Assembly: GCA_015058625.1 (NCBI GenBank)
Contig: SVCA01000002.1
Span: 1 to 64,000, forward strand
Direction of reading: 5' to 3'
From: Pseudoselenomonas ruminantium
Lineage (GTDB): Bacteria > Bacillota > Negativicutes > Selenomonadales > Selenomonadaceae
DNA length: 64,000 nucleotides
This document shows, piece after piece, positions 39,309-48,961 of this stretch (position 1 is its first letter; every line of letters begins with the position of its first letter). The notes beneath the pieces are model-generated. The model saw nothing but the letters and a program-made list of their open reading frames with translations. It searched no databases and was not told the origin of the DNA. The translations under genes and the position numbers were made by a program.

Positions 39309-39968
39309 ATGGCTGACGAAATGAAACTTATCCCGGTGCCTACGCGCATCCTGACGGAAAAAGATGATATTGTGGATGCCATCGAGCATTACACGAAAGA
39401 TAAAATCGGGGAAAACGATTTGCTCTGCTGCGCTGAATCTGTAGTAGCCATTACCCAGGGCCGCTTCGTGCGTCCTGAGGACCTCAAAATCTCCGGTCTG
39501 GCTAAATTCTGCTGCCGCTTTATTCCGGACTACGGCTCTCTTGCTTCGCCGCATGGCATGCAGTCCCTGATGGATGTAGAAGGCAAATGGCGGGTAGCCT
39601 TTGCCCTGTTCGCCGGCTTTATCGCCAAAATCTTTGGCAAGAGCGGTATGTTCTATGTCTGGGGCGGCAAGGAAACGGCCATGATTGACGACGTTACGGG
39701 CACCATGCCTCCGTTTGATAAGTGCATTGTCTACGGGCCGGGTGAACCGTATGAAGTCGTAAAGCGCATCAAGGAGCGTCTGGGCTGCTTTGGCGCGATG
39801 ATTGCTGATGTTAACGACCTCAAGCGCAGCCGCGTGGTGGGGATTACCGAGGGCGTAGACGGCGAGATTGCCCGCAACCTGCTCATTGATAACCCGTTCG
39901 GCAACGCTTCCCAGAAGACGCCAATCTGCATTATCAAGAATTACAAGCAGTATCAGGAAAGCAAATAA
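39309..39968 (+). CDS. F420-0:gamma-glutamyl ligase-like protein (CofE family)
   Basis: 219 residues resembling the CofE/FbiB ligase family (COG1478): [37 protein letters not shown] in the metal and nucleotide region, [34 protein letters not shown] and [21 protein letters not shown]. Bacteria of this type are not known to make coenzyme F420, so the real acceptor is probably something else. ATG follows AAGGAGG. It is last of the small operon starting at the thioesterase. Confidence 0.7.
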   Translation: MADEMKLIPVPTRILTEKDDIVDAIEHYTKDKIGENDLLCCAESVVAITQGRFVRPEDLKISGLAKFCCRFIPDYGSLASPHGMQSLMDVEGKWRVAFALFAGFIAKIFGKSGMFYVWGGKETAMIDDVTGTMPPFDKCIVYGPGEPYEVVKRIKERLGCFGAMIADVNDLKRSRVVGITEGVDGEIARNLLIDNPFGNASQKTPICIIKNYKQYQESK

Positions 39969-39974
39969 AGTAAC

Positions 39975-40106
39975 AGCCTTCCCCTTTGGGGAAGGTGCCC
40001 TGCAAAGGGCGGATGAGGTAATTTTCTTACAAGGACGGTATACTGAAGTGTAAAAGATTTACCTCATCCGGGTGCTATGCACCCACCTTCCCCGGAGGGG
40101 AAGGCT
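39975..40106 (+). repeat. Full REP/MITE-like palindromic element
   Basis: 132 bp with ends AGCCTTCCCC-GGGGAAGG and mirror-image CCTTCCCC-GGGGAAGGCT, inner GGGCGGATGAGGTAA and TTACCTCATCCG. The whole element folds into a long cruciform. Partial copies lie at 20013, 23927 and 54129. Confidence 0.8.
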
Positions 40107-40123
40107 TCTATAGGAGTGATGAT

Positions 40124-40870
40124 ATGGAGCGTTTTAGGCACCGTGCCGCAGACGAACTGCGCCCCTGTAAAATTCACCGCAAATTTCAAAAGTATCCTGC
40201 CGGTTCCGTGCTTATCGAGATGGGCAACACCAAGGTCATCTGTGCGGCAACCGTGGAGGAGAGAGTGCCCTTCTTTCTAAAAGGCACTGGCGAAGGCTGG
40301 ATTACGGCGGAGTATTCCCTGCTGCCCAGCGCCACAGGAACCCGCACGCAGAGAGAAGCGGTGAAGGGCAAACAGTCTGGCCGCACCCAGGAAATCGAGC
40401 GGCTTATCGGCCGTTCTCTGCGCTCTGTTGTGGATACCAAGGCTTTGGGCGAGCGCACCATCATGATTGATTGTGATGTGATTCAGGCCGATGGCGGCAC
40501 GCGCACGGCTTCCATCACCGGAGCGTTTGTGGCTTTGGTGGAGGCCTGCGCGACCTTCTATCAGAAGGGCGGCATCTTTCCGGTCAAGGATTTTCTGGCG
40601 GCCATCAGCGTGGGCATAAGCGCGGACAATGAACCGCTGTTGGACTTGTGCTATGAGGAAGATTCCACGGCTATGGTGGATATGAATGTCGTGATGACGG
40701 GCTTTGGCAAGTTCGTGGAAGTACAGGGGACAGGAGAAGGCCGTCCCTTTGACCATCAGGAACTGAATAGCCTGCTTTCTCTGGGGGAGAAAGGCTGCCG
40801 TGAGCTGATTTCCTACGAGAAGGATATATTGGGGAGCCAACTGGTCTGGCTGGTTGGCCGAGAAGGATAA
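40124..40870 (+). CDS. rph: Ribonuclease PH
   Basis: Phosphorolytic 3' exoribonuclease that trims tRNA precursors. 248 residues with family motifs [13 protein letters not shown] at the N-terminus, [20 protein letters not shown] [68 protein letters not shown] and [15 protein letters not shown] follows TAGGAGTG. First of an rph, XTP pyrophosphatase, phosphoesterase cluster. Confidence 0.95.
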   Translation: MERFRHRAADELRPCKIHRKFQKYPAGSVLIEMGNTKVICAATVEERVPFFLKGTGEGWITAEYSLLPSATGTRTQREAVKGKQSGRTQEIERLIGRSLRSVVDTKALGERTIMIDCDVIQADGGTRTASITGAFVALVEACATFYQKGGIFPVKDFLAAISVGISADNEPLLDLCYEEDSTAMVDMNVVMTGFGKFVEVQGTGEGRPFDHQELNSLLSLGEKGCRELISYEKDILGSQLVWLVGREG

Positions 40871-40887
40871 TTTTAGGGGAGTTTTAC

Positions 40888-41487
40888 ATGAAGAAGATTG
40901 TCATTGCCACGAAAAATGCAGGCAAAGTTCGGGAAATGAAGGATGCTTTTGCACATCTGCCTGTGGAAGTGGTGGCTTTGTCGGAATTTGGGCAGCTGCC
41001 CAATGCCATTGAAGACGGGGAAACCTTTGCAGAAAATGCGGCCATCAAGGCGAAGTTTTATATGGAAAAAACAGGCTGTGCCTGCCTCGCGGATGATTCT
41101 GGGCTGGAAGTAGCTGTATTGGGCGGCCGTCCCGGCGTGTATTCCTCCCGCTATGCCGGCTATAATGCTGAGGATTGGGCCAACAATCAGAAGATGCTGG
41201 AAGAACTCTGCATTGCTGATGTGGAAGAATCTCCAGCGAACTATCGCTGCAGCCTTTGCTTTGCGGATACGGATGGTACACTTCTGACGGCAGATGGCCG
41301 CTGCGATGGCGTCGTAAGGAAAATTCCCCATGGCAAGAATGGTTTCGGTTATGACCCGTATTTCTATACGAATGAATATGCTGGCCGTACCATGGCAGAA
41401 CTGACCATGGAGGAAAAGAACCGCATCAGCCATCGGGGACGGGCTCTGCGCAAACTGACGCAGAAATTAGAGGAGCATCTGGCATGA
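40888..41487 (+). CDS. rdgB: XTP/dITP (non-canonical purine NTP) pyrophosphatase
   Basis: Hydrolyses XTP, ITP and dITP to monophosphates to keep them out of nucleic acids. 199 residues, Ham1 family: IATKNAGKVREMKDAF at the N-terminus, ENAAIKAKFYMEKTGCACLADDSGLEVAVLGGRPGVYSSRYAG, GKNGFGYDPYF and RISHRGRALRKL. ATG follows TTAGGGGAG. It overlaps the next gene by 4 bases (ATGA). Confidence 0.94.
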   Translation: MKKIVIATKNAGKVREMKDAFAHLPVEVVALSEFGQLPNAIEDGETFAENAAIKAKFYMEKTGCACLADDSGLEVAVLGGRPGVYSSRYAGYNAEDWANNQKMLEELCIADVEESPANYRCSLCFADTDGTLLTADGRCDGVVRKIPHGKNGFGYDPYFYTNEYAGRTMAELTMEEKNRISHRGRALRKLTQKLEEHLA

Positions 41488-41969
41488 AGATAGGCATTGT
41501 CAGCGACAGCCACGGCGGCTACCAGTACCTTGATACGATGCTGGCCTGCAAAGAAGCCGAGAATGTGAAACTGTGGCTCTTTGCCGGGGATATTGCCATG
41601 GACGCGGACTATCTGGCTATGGTGACGGATAAGGAAGTCGTCCGTGTAGCAGGTAACAACGATTGGCCAGGGGGCCGTCTGCCTGACTATGAAACCGTCG
41701 ATATTGCAGGCCATACCATCCTTTTGACACATGGCCATTTGTTCGGCGTGAATTTTGGCCTGAACAATTTGCAGCAGGCAGCTTTGGATGTCGGCGCGGA
41801 TATTGCAGTTTACGGTCATACGCATGTGGCAGTAGAGGAGATGAAAGGTGATGTGCTCATATTAAATCCAGGCAGCATATCACGTCCGCGGGATGCAAGC
41901 AATGGTTCTTTCATGGTGATGGATTTGCAGCCCGATAAATCTCCTTGTGTAAAACTGATAAGAATATAA
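41484..41969 (+). CDS. YfcE/MJ0936-type metallophosphoesterase
   Basis: 161 residues. Metal ligands are visible in order: GIVSDSHGG (Asp-x-His), FAGDIAMD, AGNND and then THGHLFGVNFGL plus YGHTHVAVEE. Relatives cleave phosphodiesters with Mn; the natural substrate is unclear. Translationally coupled to rdgB. The terminator at 42030 ends the operon. Confidence 0.9.
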   Translation: MKIGIVSDSHGGYQYLDTMLACKEAENVKLWLFAGDIAMDADYLAMVTDKEVVRVAGNNDWPGGRLPDYETVDIAGHTILLTHGHLFGVNFGLNNLQQAALDVGADIAVYGHTHVAVEEMKGDVLILNPGSISRPRDASNGSFMVMDLQPDKSPCVKLIRI

Positions 41970-42029
41970 ATTCTATTAATCATATAATCATTATCAAATA
42001 GAAAAATTTTATATTTTTTTATAAAAAAG

Positions 42030-42054
42030 TCCTGCTTTTAGCAGGATTTTTTTT
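42030..42054. terminator. Terminator between the rph cluster and the fumarase operon
   Basis: TCCTGC / GCAGGA, TTTTA loop, then T8. A-rich sequence on the left makes it potentially bidirectional. Confidence 0.8.
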
Positions 42055-42120
42055 GCGAATATCTAATATAAATATTGATGTGATAATAGTCACGCTAAGA
42101 GGTAACAAAGAATACAAAAA

Positions 42121-42197
42121 GTGAACGCGATTCACTATTTATGCGGTTAGATGGCATTTTCAGAATGCTTGAAAACTAATAGAAAATGTGTTATTAT
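42121..42197 (+). promoter_or_regulatory. Promoter and palindrome upstream of the fumarase/fumarate reductase genes
   Basis: TTGAAA (42169-42174), a 17-bp spacer and TATTAT (42192-42197). About 33 bp upstream of the -35 lies the palindrome GTGAACGCGATTCAC (42121-42135), one base longer in the centre than a Rex-type GTGAA-N4-TTCAC site. Confidence 0.6.
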
Positions 42198-42242
42198 GTG
42201 CCTGCTGATGTGTGATAAAGTGTATTTATGGGAGGGATTACT

Positions 42243-43085
42243 TTGCGAGAAATTGACGCAAAACAAATCACGGAAACCGTGGCACAGATGTGCAAAGAAG
42301 CGGCCTATTACCTTCCGGATGACGTGTATAACGCCATGAAGAAGGCAAGAGAAACGGAGACTTCTCCGGTTGGTCAGAATGTTCTCGACCAGATTATCCG
42401 CAATGCGGAAATCGCCAAGGCAGAAGACCGTCCTTACTGTCAGGATACGGGCATGACCATCGTATTCCTGGAAGTTGGTCAGGACCTGCACATTACGGGC
42501 GGCCTGTTGGAAGATGCCGTAAATGCCGGTATTTCCAAAGGCTACACCGAAGGCTACTTGCGTAAATCCGTGGTCGGCGAACCGCTCTTTAACCGTGTAA
42601 ACACCAAGGACAACACACCGGGGGTTATCTACACGAAGATTGTAGCCGGTGACAAGCTCAAAATCACCGTAGCTCCGAAGGGCTTTGGTTCCGAGAACAA
42701 GTCCGGCGTTAAGATGCTGGTGCCCGCTGATGGCGTGGAAGGCGTTAAGAAAGCCGTTATGGACATCATCCTCCATGCCAGCATGAATCCGTGCCCGCCG
42801 ATGGTTGTCGGCGTTGGTATCGGTGGTACCATGGACAGAGCAGCCCTCCTTTCCAAACTGGCTCTGACGCGTTCTGTTGACGAACGCAACCCGATGCCGG
42901 AATACGCCAAACTGGAAGGCGAACTCCTCGAACTCATCAATCAGACGGGTATTGGCCCCCAGCTGGGCGGCAACACCTCGGCACTGGCTGTAAACGTAGA
43001 GTGGGGCCCCACGCATATTGCAGGCCTGCCGGTAGCTGTAACGATTTGCTGCCACGCTATGCGTCATAAACAGCGTGTACTTTGA
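42243..43085 (+). CDS. Fumarate hydratase class I, alpha subunit
   Basis: Iron-sulfur fumarase, N-terminal half-enzyme, interconverting malate and fumarate. 280 residues with the three cluster Cys in RPYCQDTGMT, NPCPPMVVGVGIGG and ICCHAMRH. TTG at 42243 is preferred because GGGAGGG lies 6-13 bases upstream; the ORF start at 42228 precedes it. Followed at once by the beta subunit and then the fumarate reductase genes: the reductive branch from malate to succinate. Tartrate dehydratase is the alternative for this family, but the context favours fumarase. Confidence 0.93.
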   Translation: MREIDAKQITETVAQMCKEAAYYLPDDVYNAMKKARETETSPVGQNVLDQIIRNAEIAKAEDRPYCQDTGMTIVFLEVGQDLHITGGLLEDAVNAGISKGYTEGYLRKSVVGEPLFNRVNTKDNTPGVIYTKIVAGDKLKITVAPKGFGSENKSGVKMLVPADGVEGVKKAVMDIILHASMNPCPPMVVGVGIGGTMDRAALLSKLALTRSVDERNPMPEYAKLEGELLELINQTGIGPQLGGNTSALAVNVEWGPTHIAGLPVAVTICCHAMRHKQRVL

Positions 43086-43107
43086 TGGAAGACGGGAGGA
43101 AATATAA

Positions 43108-43674
43108 ATGGCTGAACAGATTCGGATTCAGACTCCGTTTACGGAAGAAATGAGCCGCAAGCTTAAAGCAGGCGATGCGGTACTGATCTCGGGCGAAATC
43201 ATCGCTGCCCGTGACGCTGCCCACAAGGCAATGACGGAAGCGCTTGCCCGTGGCGAAAAACTGCCGGTTGACTGGCAGAATCAGATGGTTTATTATCTCG
43301 GCCCGACGCCGGCAAAACCGGGTGACCCCATCGGTTCCTGCGGCCCGACGACCTCTGGCCGTATGGACGCTTACACCCCGACCATGCTCGAACAGGGCAT
43401 TAAGGGCATGATTGGCAAAGGCTCCCGCTCCAAGGAAGTCGTTGAGTCCATGAAGAAAAACGGCGTGACTTACTTTGCTGCCGTGGGTGGTGCTGCAGCC
43501 CTGATTGCTAAGTCCGTCAAGAAGTATGAAGTTCTCGCGTACCCCGAACTGGGCCCTGAAGCTGTGGCCCGCCTCACCGTTGAGGACTTCCCCGCTATCG
43601 TGGTTATCGACTGTGAAGGCAACAACCTTTACGAGACGAATCAGGCTAAGTATCGTACGCTGAAAGGCTACTGA
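43108..43674 (+). CDS. Fumarate hydratase class I, beta subunit
   Basis: 188 residues, the C-terminal catalytic partner. It has the typical LKAGDAVLISGEIIAARDAAHKAM, YYLGPTPAKPGDPIGSCGPTTSGRMD (substrate-binding region), MIGKGSRSKEVVESMKKNGVTYFAAVGGAAALIAKSVK and FPAIVVIDCEGNNLYE. ATG follows GGGAGGAAA. 22 bases after the alpha subunit. Confidence 0.94.
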   Translation: MAEQIRIQTPFTEEMSRKLKAGDAVLISGEIIAARDAAHKAMTEALARGEKLPVDWQNQMVYYLGPTPAKPGDPIGSCGPTTSGRMDAYTPTMLEQGIKGMIGKGSRSKEVVESMKKNGVTYFAAVGGAAALIAKSVKKYEVLAYPELGPEAVARLTVEDFPAIVVIDCEGNNLYETNQAKYRTLKGY

Positions 43675-43749
43675 TAAAGGTAAAAGAGTGGAACAAGGCG
43701 GGCACGAGATTTTGCCCGCTATTCCAGGAATTATTTTAGGAGGTATAGA

Positions 43750-44376
43750 ATGTTTCACACAACTTTTTACGTGCGTCGTCTGCATTCACTAGTGGGCCTC
43801 TTGGCGCTGGGCATGGTGCTCTTTGAGCACATCTTCACCAACTCCATGGCTCTGGGCGGCGCTCCTGCACTTAACGGAGCCCTGGCAATGATGGAACTCA
43901 TCCCGAAACCGATTTTCCTCGGTCTTGAGATCGGCGCAATCGCTGTGCCGCTGCTGTTCCATGCCATCTATGGCATCTACATCTGCCTGCAGGCGAAGAA
44001 CAATCCGGAACGCTATGGCTATGTCCGCAACTGGCAGTTCGCTCTCCAGCGCTGGACGGCTTGGTTCCTGGTAGTGTTCCTCGTATGGCACATCTTCTAC
44101 CTGCGTATCTTCACCAAAGGTATCGCTGGCGTGCCCATTTCCTATGAACTGCTGCAGAACTACTTTGTAGCCAATCCGGTCTTTGCTTTCTTGTACATCC
44201 TCGGCATGTTTGCTGCCATCTTCCATTTCTGCAATGGTATCACGACCTTCTGCATGACCTGGGGTATCGCTAAAGGCCCCCGCATTCAGAATGTGATTGG
44301 GTGTCTCAGCATGTGCCTCTGCGCTGTGCTGTGCCTTGTGACCCTGGCATTTATGGGCAGCTACTTTGTGATGTAA
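43750..44376 (+). CDS. Succinate dehydrogenase/fumarate reductase cytochrome b subunit
   Basis: 208-residue membrane anchor with five hydrophobic helices carrying haem b and the menaquinone site, of the Wolinella/Bacillus type with both haem-ligand His sets on one chain. His residues are in FYVRRLHSLVGLLALGMVLFEHIF, LLFHAIYGIYI, FLVVFLVWHIFYLR and AAIFHFCNGITTFC. The order C-A-B with the flavoprotein and iron-sulfur genes is that of such enzymes. In this metabolism it should pass quinol electrons to fumarate. Confidence 0.93.
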   Translation: MFHTTFYVRRLHSLVGLLALGMVLFEHIFTNSMALGGAPALNGALAMMELIPKPIFLGLEIGAIAVPLLFHAIYGIYICLQAKNNPERYGYVRNWQFALQRWTAWFLVVFLVWHIFYLRIFTKGIAGVPISYELLQNYFVANPVFAFLYILGMFAAIFHFCNGITTFCMTWGIAKGPRIQNVIGCLSMCLCAVLCLVTLAFMGSYFVM

Positions 44377-44412
44377 TTGCCTTTGTGTATGGCAAAGTAA
44401 AGGAGAATTTCA

Positions 44413-46320
44413 ATGGCTAATAAACCTGAAAAAAAGATTATTGTCGTAGGCGGCGGCCTCTCCGGCCTCATGGCTACGCTGAAAATCTGCGAAGACGGCG
44501 GTAAGGTTGACCTCTTCTCTTATTGCCCGGTAAAACGCTCCCACTCTCTGTGCGCACAGGGCGGTATGAACGCCTGCATGGATACCAAGGGCGAGCATGA
44601 CTCCATCTATGAGCACTTTGATGATACCGTATACGGCGGTGACTTCCTGGCTGACCAGCTGGCTGTTAAGGGCATGGTTGAAGCAGCTCCGAAACTGGTC
44701 AAGATGTTTGACCGCATGGGCGTGCCGTTCACGCGTACGCCGGAAGGTGTGCTTGACCTCCGTAACTTCGGCGGCCAGAAGAACAAGCGTACCGTATTTG
44801 CCGGTTCCACGACGGGCCAGCAGCTCCTCTATGCTCTTGACGAGCAGGTTCGCCGCTGGGAAGTTAAGGGCGGCGTCAAGAAATATGAATTCTGGGAATT
44901 CATCAAGATTATCAAGAACAAAGACGGTGTCTGCCGTGGTATCGTTGCGCAGAACATGAACTCCAACGAAATCGTGGCTTTCCCCGCTGATGTCGTAATC
45001 CTTGCTACCGGCGGCCCCGGTCAGGTATATGGCCGCTGCACGGCTTCCACCATCTGCAATGGTTCTGCCGTATCCGCTGTTTACCAGCAGGGTGCAGAAA
45101 TCGGTAACCCCGAATTCCTGCAGATTCATCCGACGGCTATTCCGGGCTCCGATAAGAACCGTCTGATGTCCGAAGCCTGCCGTGGTGAAGGCGGCCGCGT
45201 TTGGGTATATCGCAAGAACCCCCAGACGGGCGAAAAAGAACGCTGGTACTTCCTCGAAGATATGTATCCGGCATACGGCAACCTCGTACCGCGTGACGTT
45301 GCTTCCCGTGCAATCTACAAGGTCGTTGTGCACATGGGCCTCGGCATGACCAACCCGAACCGCGTATACCTCGACCTCTCCCATATCCCGGCTGATTACC
45401 TCGAACGCAAGCTCGGCGGTATCCTCGAAATGTACGATGATTTCGTAGGTCAGGACCCGCGTAAAGTGCCGATGGAAATCTTCCCGTCCATCCATTACTC
45501 CATGGGTGGTATCTGGGTAGACAGAGAACACCACACCAACATCCCGGGCCTTATGGCTTCCGGCGAATGCGACTACCAGTATCATGGTGCAAACCGTCTG
45601 GGTGCAAACTCCCTGCTGTCTGCTACCTACTCCGGCACCATCTCTGGTCCGGAAGCACTGCGCCTCGCTCGCAGCGGCAAGCTCGGTGACGCTCTCACTG
45701 CTGAAGAACTCGAAGCAGCTCGTCAGGAATGCGTTGCTGAATTCGACAAGATTCGCAACATGAACGGCACGGAAAATGCACATCAGATGCACCATGAACT
45801 CGGTGACATCATGTACAAGTATGTGTCCATCGAACGCGATAACAACGGTCTCAAACAGTGCATGAAAGAACTCCATGCCCTGCTCAAACGTTGGGACAAC
45901 ATCGGTGTTACGGACCATGGCAACTGGGCAAACCAGGAAGCTATGTTCGTTCGTCAGCTTCGCAACATGATCATCTATGCTATGGCCATCACCAAGTCCG
46001 CTCTGCAGCGTGACGAAAGCCGTGGCGCTCATGCCAAGATTGTGCTCAAATCCGACTACGATTCTTGGGATGCAGCTAAGAAGCAGGCCTTCGATGAAAA
46101 GAATGGCAAATACCATTTCGATGCTGAGACTGGCCGTGCCATGACTGACGATGGCAATGATGATTTGCTGTTCTTTGGCCGTGATGATGAGAAATTCATG
46201 CGTACCACGGTGGTATCTTTTGACGCTGCCAACAGTGAACCGGAAGTTTCCTATCGTGAATTTGAACACTCTCTCATTAAGCCGCGTCTGCGTAACTACG
46301 CTGTAGCTAAGAAAGAGTAA
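44413..46320 (+). CDS. Fumarate reductase/succinate dehydrogenase flavoprotein
   Basis: 635 residues. FAD is bound through IIVVGGGLSGLMATLKI, and the flavinylation His lies in SHSLCAQGGMNACMDTKGEHDS. Substrate and catalytic residues are in FLQIHPTAIPGSDKN, SEACRGEGGRVWV, the key Arg in MEIFPSIHYSMGGIWVD, and the later HGANRLGANSLLSATYSGTI. ATG follows AAAGGAGA. The very low rate of rare codons suggests high expression, as expected for the main electron sink. Confidence 0.96.
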   Translation: MANKPEKKIIVVGGGLSGLMATLKICEDGGKVDLFSYCPVKRSHSLCAQGGMNACMDTKGEHDSIYEHFDDTVYGGDFLADQLAVKGMVEAAPKLVKMFDRMGVPFTRTPEGVLDLRNFGGQKNKRTVFAGSTTGQQLLYALDEQVRRWEVKGGVKKYEFWEFIKIIKNKDGVCRGIVAQNMNSNEIVAFPADVVILATGGPGQVYGRCTASTICNGSAVSAVYQQGAEIGNPEFLQIHPTAIPGSDKNRLMSEACRGEGGRVWVYRKNPQTGEKERWYFLEDMYPAYGNLVPRDVASRAIYKVVVHMGLGMTNPNRVYLDLSHIPADYLERKLGGILEMYDDFVGQDPRKVPMEIFPSIHYSMGGIWVDREHHTNIPGLMASGECDYQYHGANRLGANSLLSATYSGTISGPEALRLARSGKLGDALTAEELEAARQECVAEFDKIRNMNGTENAHQMHHELGDIMYKYVSIERDNNGLKQCMKELHALLKRWDNIGVTDHGNWANQEAMFVRQLRNMIIYAMAITKSALQRDESRGAHAKIVLKSDYDSWDAAKKQAFDEKNGKYHFDAETGRAMTDDGNDDLLFFGRDDEKFMRTTVVSFDAANSEPEVSYREFEHSLIKPRLRNYAVAKKE

Positions 46321-46337
46321 GAGGGAGGACAATAACA

Positions 46338-47090
46338 ATGGCAGAACAGAAAAAAGTCAGATTCGTAATCGAGCGTCAGGATGGCCCGGATTCGGCCCCC
46401 TATACGCAAGAATTCGATGTAGATTATCGTCCGGGCCTCAACGTTGTTGCCGCCCTGATGGAAATTCAGAAGAACCCGGTCACCGTTGACGGCAAGAAAG
46501 TTGCTCCTGTTGTTTGGGAATGCAACTGCCTGGAAAAAGTCTGCGGTGCCTGCATGATGGTCATTAACGGCAAAGCCCGTCAGGCTTGCTGCTCTCTGGT
46601 TGACAACCTCGAACAGCCCATCCGCCTGCAGCCGGCTCGTACGTTCCCGGTTATCCGCGACCTCTTAATCGACCGCTCCGTAATGTTTGAAAGCCTCAAA
46701 CGCATTCAGGGCTGGGTTGAAGTTGACGGCACCTGGGAAGTTAAGGATGCACCGATTCAGAACCCGTACACCGCACAGACGGCTTACGAGATTTCTCACT
46801 GCATGACCTGCGGCTGCTGCATGGAAGCATGCCCGAACGTAGGTCCGCAGTCCGACTTCATCGGTCCGTCCCCAACGGTTCAGGCATATCTCTTCAACCT
46901 GCATCCGCTGGGAAAATTCGACGCTCCGAAGCGCCTGAATGCCCTGATGGAAAAAGGCGGTATCACCAGCTGCGGCAACAGCCAGAACTGCGTACAGGCC
47001 TGCCCGAAGAACATCAAGCTCACGACTTATCTCGCACAGCTTAACCGCGATGTGAATAAGCAGGCTCTGAAGAATATCTTCAACCACTAA
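46338..47090 (+). CDS. Fumarate reductase/succinate dehydrogenase iron-sulfur subunit
   Basis: 250 residues. The N-terminal ferredoxin domain has the 2Fe-2S ligands in WECNCLEKVCGACMMVINGKARQAC. The C-terminal domain has two clusters, CMTCGCCMEACPNVG and the distal SCGNSQNCVQACPKNI. It transfers electrons between haem/quinol and FAD. It starts 17 bases after the flavoprotein stop; the hairpin at 47111-47135 ends the operon. Confidence 0.96.
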   Translation: MAEQKKVRFVIERQDGPDSAPYTQEFDVDYRPGLNVVAALMEIQKNPVTVDGKKVAPVVWECNCLEKVCGACMMVINGKARQACCSLVDNLEQPIRLQPARTFPVIRDLLIDRSVMFESLKRIQGWVEVDGTWEVKDAPIQNPYTAQTAYEISHCMTCGCCMEACPNVGPQSDFIGPSPTVQAYLFNLHPLGKFDAPKRLNALMEKGGITSCGNSQNCVQACPKNIKLTTYLAQLNRDVNKQALKNIFNH

Positions 47091-47110
47091 TTGCATAAGC
47101 AATAGCAATA

Positions 47111-47135
47111 ATGCCCCCGCCGTTGGCGGGGGCAT
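47111..47135 (+). terminator. Terminator of the fumarate reductase operon
   Basis: ATGCCCCCGCC / GGCGGGGGCAT, a strong 11-bp stem but a weak T-tract. Confidence 0.7.
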
Positions 47136-47257
47136 TTGCTGATAATAGGCGGTATTTTTCTTGTTTTCACTTGCTTATAACCCCTGTTTAGGTATATCAT
47201 ATAGATAAGTGGGTATGTTGCCCAAATAATGATAATCGGCAATGTAGGATGATAATT

Positions 47258-48961
47258 ATGAGAAAAAATAATCGTATTCCCCTGAGCCCTTGTTTGCGCC
47301 GTTTTCGCTTCTATTTTGATTTATTAGGCAAGACGGCCAAAGACTATCTGTTTTTTACGGATTTACAGGAAAATTTGGTAATGGTGTCGCCGAATCTGGC
47401 CAATGAGTTTGACCTGCCCGGCGAAATCATGTATGACTTTGACCAGTATTGGATGCCGCTGGTTCACCCTGAGGAGCGGGGGAGCTATCAGGCTTCAATC
47501 GCCAAGGTCATGGCTTCTAAGGTGCCTTGTGAACATACTATGGAGTACCGGGTTAAGACCCGCAAAGGCGAGTATGTCTGGATAAGCTGCCGTGGCCGGG
47601 TCGGGCTTGACCGTGACGGTAATCCCTATATGTTTGTGGGAACCATGTCCCGCATGGCTCAGCGTAATCAGGCGGATGAGGTGACTGGCCTCCTGAACAA
47701 GTATCAGTTTGAGCATGCGGTCAAGATGGCGCTGGCGCAGTACCGGGCAACTGGTGAAGGCGGGGCCATTATGGTGATGGGTCTGGATAATTTCAAGATT
47801 GTCAACGAAACGTATAATCGCATGACCGGGGATTTGGTTCTGAAGCGGGTGTCGGATATCATTGGCAATGTTATCCCTTCAGAGCTCACGCTGTTCAAGC
47901 TGGACGGGGATGAGTTCGCCCTGATTTATCCTGGTGCCAAAGAGCAGGAAGTGGCGGAAATCTTTGCCAGCGTGCAGAGTGCCCTGTCACGCCCTCAGGA
48001 TATTGAAGGTCACCAGTATTTTTGCACGGCTTCCTGTGGCACTGTATTCTATCCCGAGGCTGGGAAGGATTATCTGGTGCTGCATAAGCATGCGGAAGCG
48101 GCTATGGATATTGCCAAGCGGGAAGGCAAGAACCGCAATACGATTTTCAGCAAAGAGCAGTATAACCGCTGGGTGCGCTCGATTTCCATGCGGGACAGCA
48201 TTTGGGAGAGTGTGGAAAACGGCTGCGTAGGGTTCAGTCTGTTCTTCCAGCCTCAGGTCAGCGCCGGTGACCAGAAACTTATCGGTGCGGAAGCCCTGCT
48301 GCGCTGGAAAAATCCCAAGGGCCGCATGGTGGCACCGATGGAATTCATTCCCATTTTGGAGGAAACCAAGCTCATCATTCCCGTGGGCAAATGGGTGGCA
48401 GAGCAGGCCATCAAGACCTGCAAGAAGTGGCGGCGTTATGTACCGGATTTCCGGGTCAGCATCAACATGAGCTACGAGCAGATAAAGGATTTATCCTTTA
48501 AGAAATTCGTAGAGGAATGTCTGGAGCGTTATGACATGCCGTCGGATTCCATTGTGCTGGAACTTACGGAGAGCAAGATTGTAGCGGACTGGACGTTTAT
48601 CAACAAGCAGTTTGATTCCTTCCGTCAGATGGGGATTGCCGTGGCAATGGATGACTTTGGCACGGGCTATTCTTCGTTGGCCTCTTTGAAGAATCTTTCC
48701 TGCGATATCGTCAAGATTGACCGGGAATTCGTGAAGAAGATTCTGGAAAATGAGTTTGACCGCCGTCTGGTGCAGTATGTGGTAGACCTTTGCCACAGCA
48801 TTGGCATTTACTGCTGTATTGAAGGCGTGGAGGAAGAAGCCGAGTATGAGCTTTTGACCAAGGAATGCAAGGCGGATGCCATTCAGGGATATTTGTTCGG
48901 CCATCCGGAAAGTGTGGCCGACTTTGAGGAGAAATTTCTTAAGTTGGAGAAAGAAGCATAA
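47258..48961 (+). CDS. PAS-GGDEF-EAL cyclic-di-GMP protein
   Basis: 567 residues. The N-terminal PAS fold (about 25-130: [56 protein letters not shown]) leads into a GGDEF domain whose motif reads LDGDEFAL. First Gly is Asp, so cyclase activity is doubtful. The EAL domain is complete: [61 protein letters not shown] and the QGYLFGHP end. I expect net phosphodiesterase activity controlled by PAS and GGDEF. ATG at 47258 is preferred to 47249 on ribosome-site distance. It overlaps queF by one base. Confidence 0.92.
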   Translation: MRKNNRIPLSPCLRRFRFYFDLLGKTAKDYLFFTDLQENLVMVSPNLANEFDLPGEIMYDFDQYWMPLVHPEERGSYQASIAKVMASKVPCEHTMEYRVKTRKGEYVWISCRGRVGLDRDGNPYMFVGTMSRMAQRNQADEVTGLLNKYQFEHAVKMALAQYRATGEGGAIMVMGLDNFKIVNETYNRMTGDLVLKRVSDIIGNVIPSELTLFKLDGDEFALIYPGAKEQEVAEIFASVQSALSRPQDIEGHQYFCTASCGTVFYPEAGKDYLVLHKHAEAAMDIAKREGKNRNTIFSKEQYNRWVRSISMRDSIWESVENGCVGFSLFFQPQVSAGDQKLIGAEALLRWKNPKGRMVAPMEFIPILEETKLIIPVGKWVAEQAIKTCKKWRRYVPDFRVSINMSYEQIKDLSFKKFVEECLERYDMPSDSIVLELTESKIVADWTFINKQFDSFRQMGIAVAMDDFGTGYSSLASLKNLSCDIVKIDREFVKKILENEFDRRLVQYVVDLCHSIGIYCCIEGVEEEAEYELLTKECKADAIQGYLFGHPESVADFEEKFLKLEKEA

